From QHXM01 sp032160165 (lineage in GTDB: Bacteria > Acidobacteriota > Blastocatellia > Pyrinomonadales > Pyrinomonadaceae), in NCBI GenBank assembly GCA_032160165.1, contig JAVHWA010000047.1, forward strand, positions 1 through 64,000: a DNA stretch of 64,000 nt, read 5' to 3'. Every line of letters begins with the position of its first letter. Position 1 is the stretch's first letter. The translations under genes were made by a program, and so were the position numbers. The notes below the pieces were generated by a model that ran no database searches, was not told the DNA's origin, and saw only the letters and a program-made list of their open reading frames with translations. Shown one piece after another: positions 62,066 through 64,000 of the stretch.

Positions 62066-64000
62066 CTAAAAAGTTCGACCGACGCTGAATCGGAAGACGT
62101 TCTTCTTTTCGCTAAAGAAAATGCCTGGGAGTTCTTCAACTGTTCCGCGACGCGCGTTTGGGTTATACGCATAGATCAGACGGAAGGGGACGTTGATGAT
62201 GGGAACCTGAAAGCGGACTTCCAGTCCTATGCTTGATCGGTAATCACTGAATTTCGAAAAAACGCCCTCGCCTAAGCGAACGACTGTATTGGTTTGCGCT
62301 TCGCCTCGCAGAAAGACCTGCTGCAAGCCTACAGGCAGTCCGGAAATCGGATCGACCGGGCCGACGTTCAGTGCATTCAGATACTCTTCCTGCGTGATCA
62401 GTCTATTGTCCCGCGCGATCAAACTACCTGAAATCTGTGACAGCGCCAGCGGCGAGTTATTGTTGCAGGCAACAAGCGTATTCAAGGTGACACCGGCGAT
62501 GCTTCCGCGGCACCCAATCACGCCAAGCGTGGGCAGAAACGTATCCCCGCTAAGGAAGGTGCTGGAGAAGGTCTGGTCACTGCCCTTCCGCAGATTAAAA
62601 GCCGAGCCTACGTCAGCGAAGGCTGCGAGAGTGACAGGTCCGAAGATCGGTATACGATATTCGAAGTTTCCAAGCAGCTGAGTGTCGCCGCCCACCGACG
62701 TAAAGCTCCGCGTCAATTGCGCACGATTGTTTCCGGTCGAGCCCGTCAAAAGCCCCAGGTTCGCCAAAGAGGCAGGAAGTCCGGGCGCCGCGACGGCAGT
62801 GCCGGTTGCGTTCGAAGCCAGCACCACGTTTCGCGTAGTTATGAATGTGTCGAGCGGCACGATGGGACTGATCGAGCGGACGTTGTAGCCGCGGATGGTG
62901 AACTCGTCGCCAAGGAAGAAACGCTCGTAGATCGGGATGCCATTGATGAAGGCGAGCGAAGGAGAGTCTCGAACAGCCTGCGACAAAGCGAAACTCCCGA
63001 TATTGGCAGCTACCAGCCGGAAGCCGAAAACTTCCGGTTGCTGGTCTCTGCCTTTCCGGCGTACAGGGTAATACTGAGTATATGAGATCGAGGGCGCGTA
63101 GGTCCGGACATCCCCGCCCAAACCAGAGAGTGACATCGAAGCGGAAACCGAGCGTCCTCTAACGGGGTCGTTCGGGTCTTTTGCGAATCCGCGAGAGTCG
63201 TACGCGAATGACCCGGTCACGCGACTCGTCAGGATGTTGGGCTGACCGTAGATAACGGGAATAAAGTTCGTATTGGTCGGATCACTGTTGACTGCCGGAT
63301 CTTTGACGCTGGTTTGCGAGATCTGATACGAGAGTCCGACGCGCGACAACTGCGTGAACGACGTCTTCTTCAGGAATTCTGAGAGCGGCGAGCTGGCGAA
63401 GACTGATGCGCCGGTGGAGGTCCGCGTGAAGAGGTTCTCGTCGCCGACGCTTAGGAAATCCAGCGACGAACCGAGCAATCCCTGCTGCGCAGACGCGTTG
63501 CCCGAGAGAAAAGTACCTTCCCCGAAAAACTTTTGCGAGTAGGTGAAAACTGAGAAGCCGAGAGTGATCGGTCGGTTGCGAAAATACGGTTCGGTAAACG
63601 AGAACTGAAAGGAACGCTGCCGGTTGCCGTAGGCAAGGTTGAACGAGAGCGTCTCTCCGCGACCAAACAAATTGTTGGTTGAATATTCTAGACCGAAGAA
63701 TGAACCGCCAATGCCTGAGATGCCACCGTTGAATGAGATCTGCTGACGACCTCGCTCCGTGACTTTCAGGTTGATATCGACATTCGCCTCTTCTTCATCA
63801 GTGCGGAAATCCGCGTCGCGTTCGTGATCTATCGGGTCAAAGAAGCCAAGCTGATTCAGGCGCAGCACCGAGATCTCGAAAGCGCGCTGGTTGTAAACAT
63901 CGCCTTCGTTGACCAGCACTTCGCGGCGAAGCACATTATCGCGCGTAAAGGTGTTGCCCAGGAATTCAAGGCGCCGGAGAGTAAACTGCTTCCCTTCGGT
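62066..64000 (-). CDS. bamA: Outer-membrane assembly factor BamA (5' end outside window)
   Basis: About 645 residues are visible. The first (64000 side) read GKQFTLRRLEFLGNTFTRDN, the last POTRA domain, and continue through LVNEGDVYNQRAFEISVLRL. The Omp85 barrel follows, ending FRFSVGRTF with the C-terminal Phe. Loop segments are long and Asn/Ser-rich. It inserts beta-barrel proteins in the outer membrane. The frame is open to the window edge; the remaining POTRA domains and signal peptide lie beyond it. Confidence 0.95.
   Translation of the reverse strand, partial: TEGKQFTLRRLEFLGNTFTRDNVLRREVLVNEGDVYNQRAFEISVLRLNQLGFFDPIDHERDADFRTDEEEANVDINLKVTERGRQQISFNGGISGIGGSFFGLEYSTNNLFGRGETLSFNLAYGNRQRSFQFSFTEPYFRNRPITLGFSVFTYSQKFFGEGTFLSGNASAQQGLLGSSLDFLSVGDENLFTRTSTGASVFASSPLSEFLKKTSFTQLSRVGLSYQISQTSVKDPAVNSDPTNTNFIPVIYGQPNILTSRVTGSFAYDSRGFAKDPNDPVRGRSVSASMSLSGLGGDVRTYAPSISYTQYYPVRRKGRDQQPEVFGFRLVAANIGSFALSQAVRDSPSLAFINGIPIYERFFLGDEFTIRGYNVRSISPIVPLDTFITTRNVVLASNATGTAVAAPGLPASLANLGLLTGSTGNNRAQLTRSFTSVGGDTQLLGNFEYRIPIFGPVTLAAFADVGSAFNLRKGSDQTFSSTFLSGDTFLPTLGVIGCRGSIAGVTLNTLVACNNNSPLALSQISGSLIARDNRLITQEEYLNALNVGPVDPISGLPVGLQQVFLRGEAQTNTVVRLGEGVFSKFSDYRSSIGLEVRFQVPIINVPFRLIYAYNPNARRGTVEELPGIFFSEKKNVFRFSVGRTF

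Overview
This window is a chromosomal replication-origin region from a Gram-negative, LPS-making bacterium, most likely an acidobacterium and tentatively of the Blastocatellia/Pyrinomonadaceae type. The support is indirect: an Oar-like TonB-dependent receptor with an N-terminal carboxypeptidase-regulatory domain, several zinc-ribbon proteins with membrane segments and Ser/Thr-rich linkers, an lpx/bam cluster, and moderate-to-high GC. No rRNA or tRNA gene is present to confirm the placement.

Layout. 1-9758: a mixed housekeeping block (sulfite-oxidase-like molybdoenzyme, Nudix/metallo-beta-lactamase fusion, MoxR-type AAA ATPase with its VWA partner, hydrolase, thioesterase, geranylgeranyl-reductase-like flavoprotein, LigB/AMMECR1 fusion). 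9762-25675: the origin neighbourhood. gyrB, recF, dnaN and dnaA run leftward; rpmH, rnpA, yidD, yidC, jag/khpB, mnmE, mnmG, parS, parA and parB run rightward. oriC lies between dnaN and dnaA, with many TGTGGAAA boxes and a textbook DnaA-trio unwinding element; a second small box cluster lies upstream of dnaA. 25819-31260: a selD gene that reads through an in-frame TGA (selenocysteine), then a partial F-ATPase operon (b', b, delta, alpha, gamma). 31413-38709: VanZ-like protein, SPFH/zinc-ribbon protein, M14-type peptidase, a ketosynthase/methyltransferase/flavoprotein trio, and a zinc-ribbon membrane protein. 39038-42898: the large Oar-like receptor.

42965-52610 is an accessory island in decay. 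It holds a RecB-like nuclease remnant, the last ~90 codons of a DNA methyltransferase, a RelE/XRE toxin-antitoxin pair, an intact type III-like restriction helicase/nuclease, three frameshifted genes (one a PIN toxin), a DUF433 antitoxin, and a ~115-bp repeat in three copies. 52621-58940 has a PilZ protein, a hybrid histidine kinase and secreted or TPR proteins. 59019-64000 is the envelope cluster lpxI-lpxA-fabZ-ompH-bamA, read leftward and cut by the window edge.

The points that most deserve a second look are: (1) selenoprotein SelD whose true start is upstream of the TGA; (2) a bipartite oriC with a perfect five-fold TAG trio; (3) a family of intergenic palindromes whose arms are built from degenerate heptamer tandem repeats, with three different heptamer words, which I do not recognise as a named element; (4) the orphaned restriction subunit with its methyltransferase reduced to a stub.
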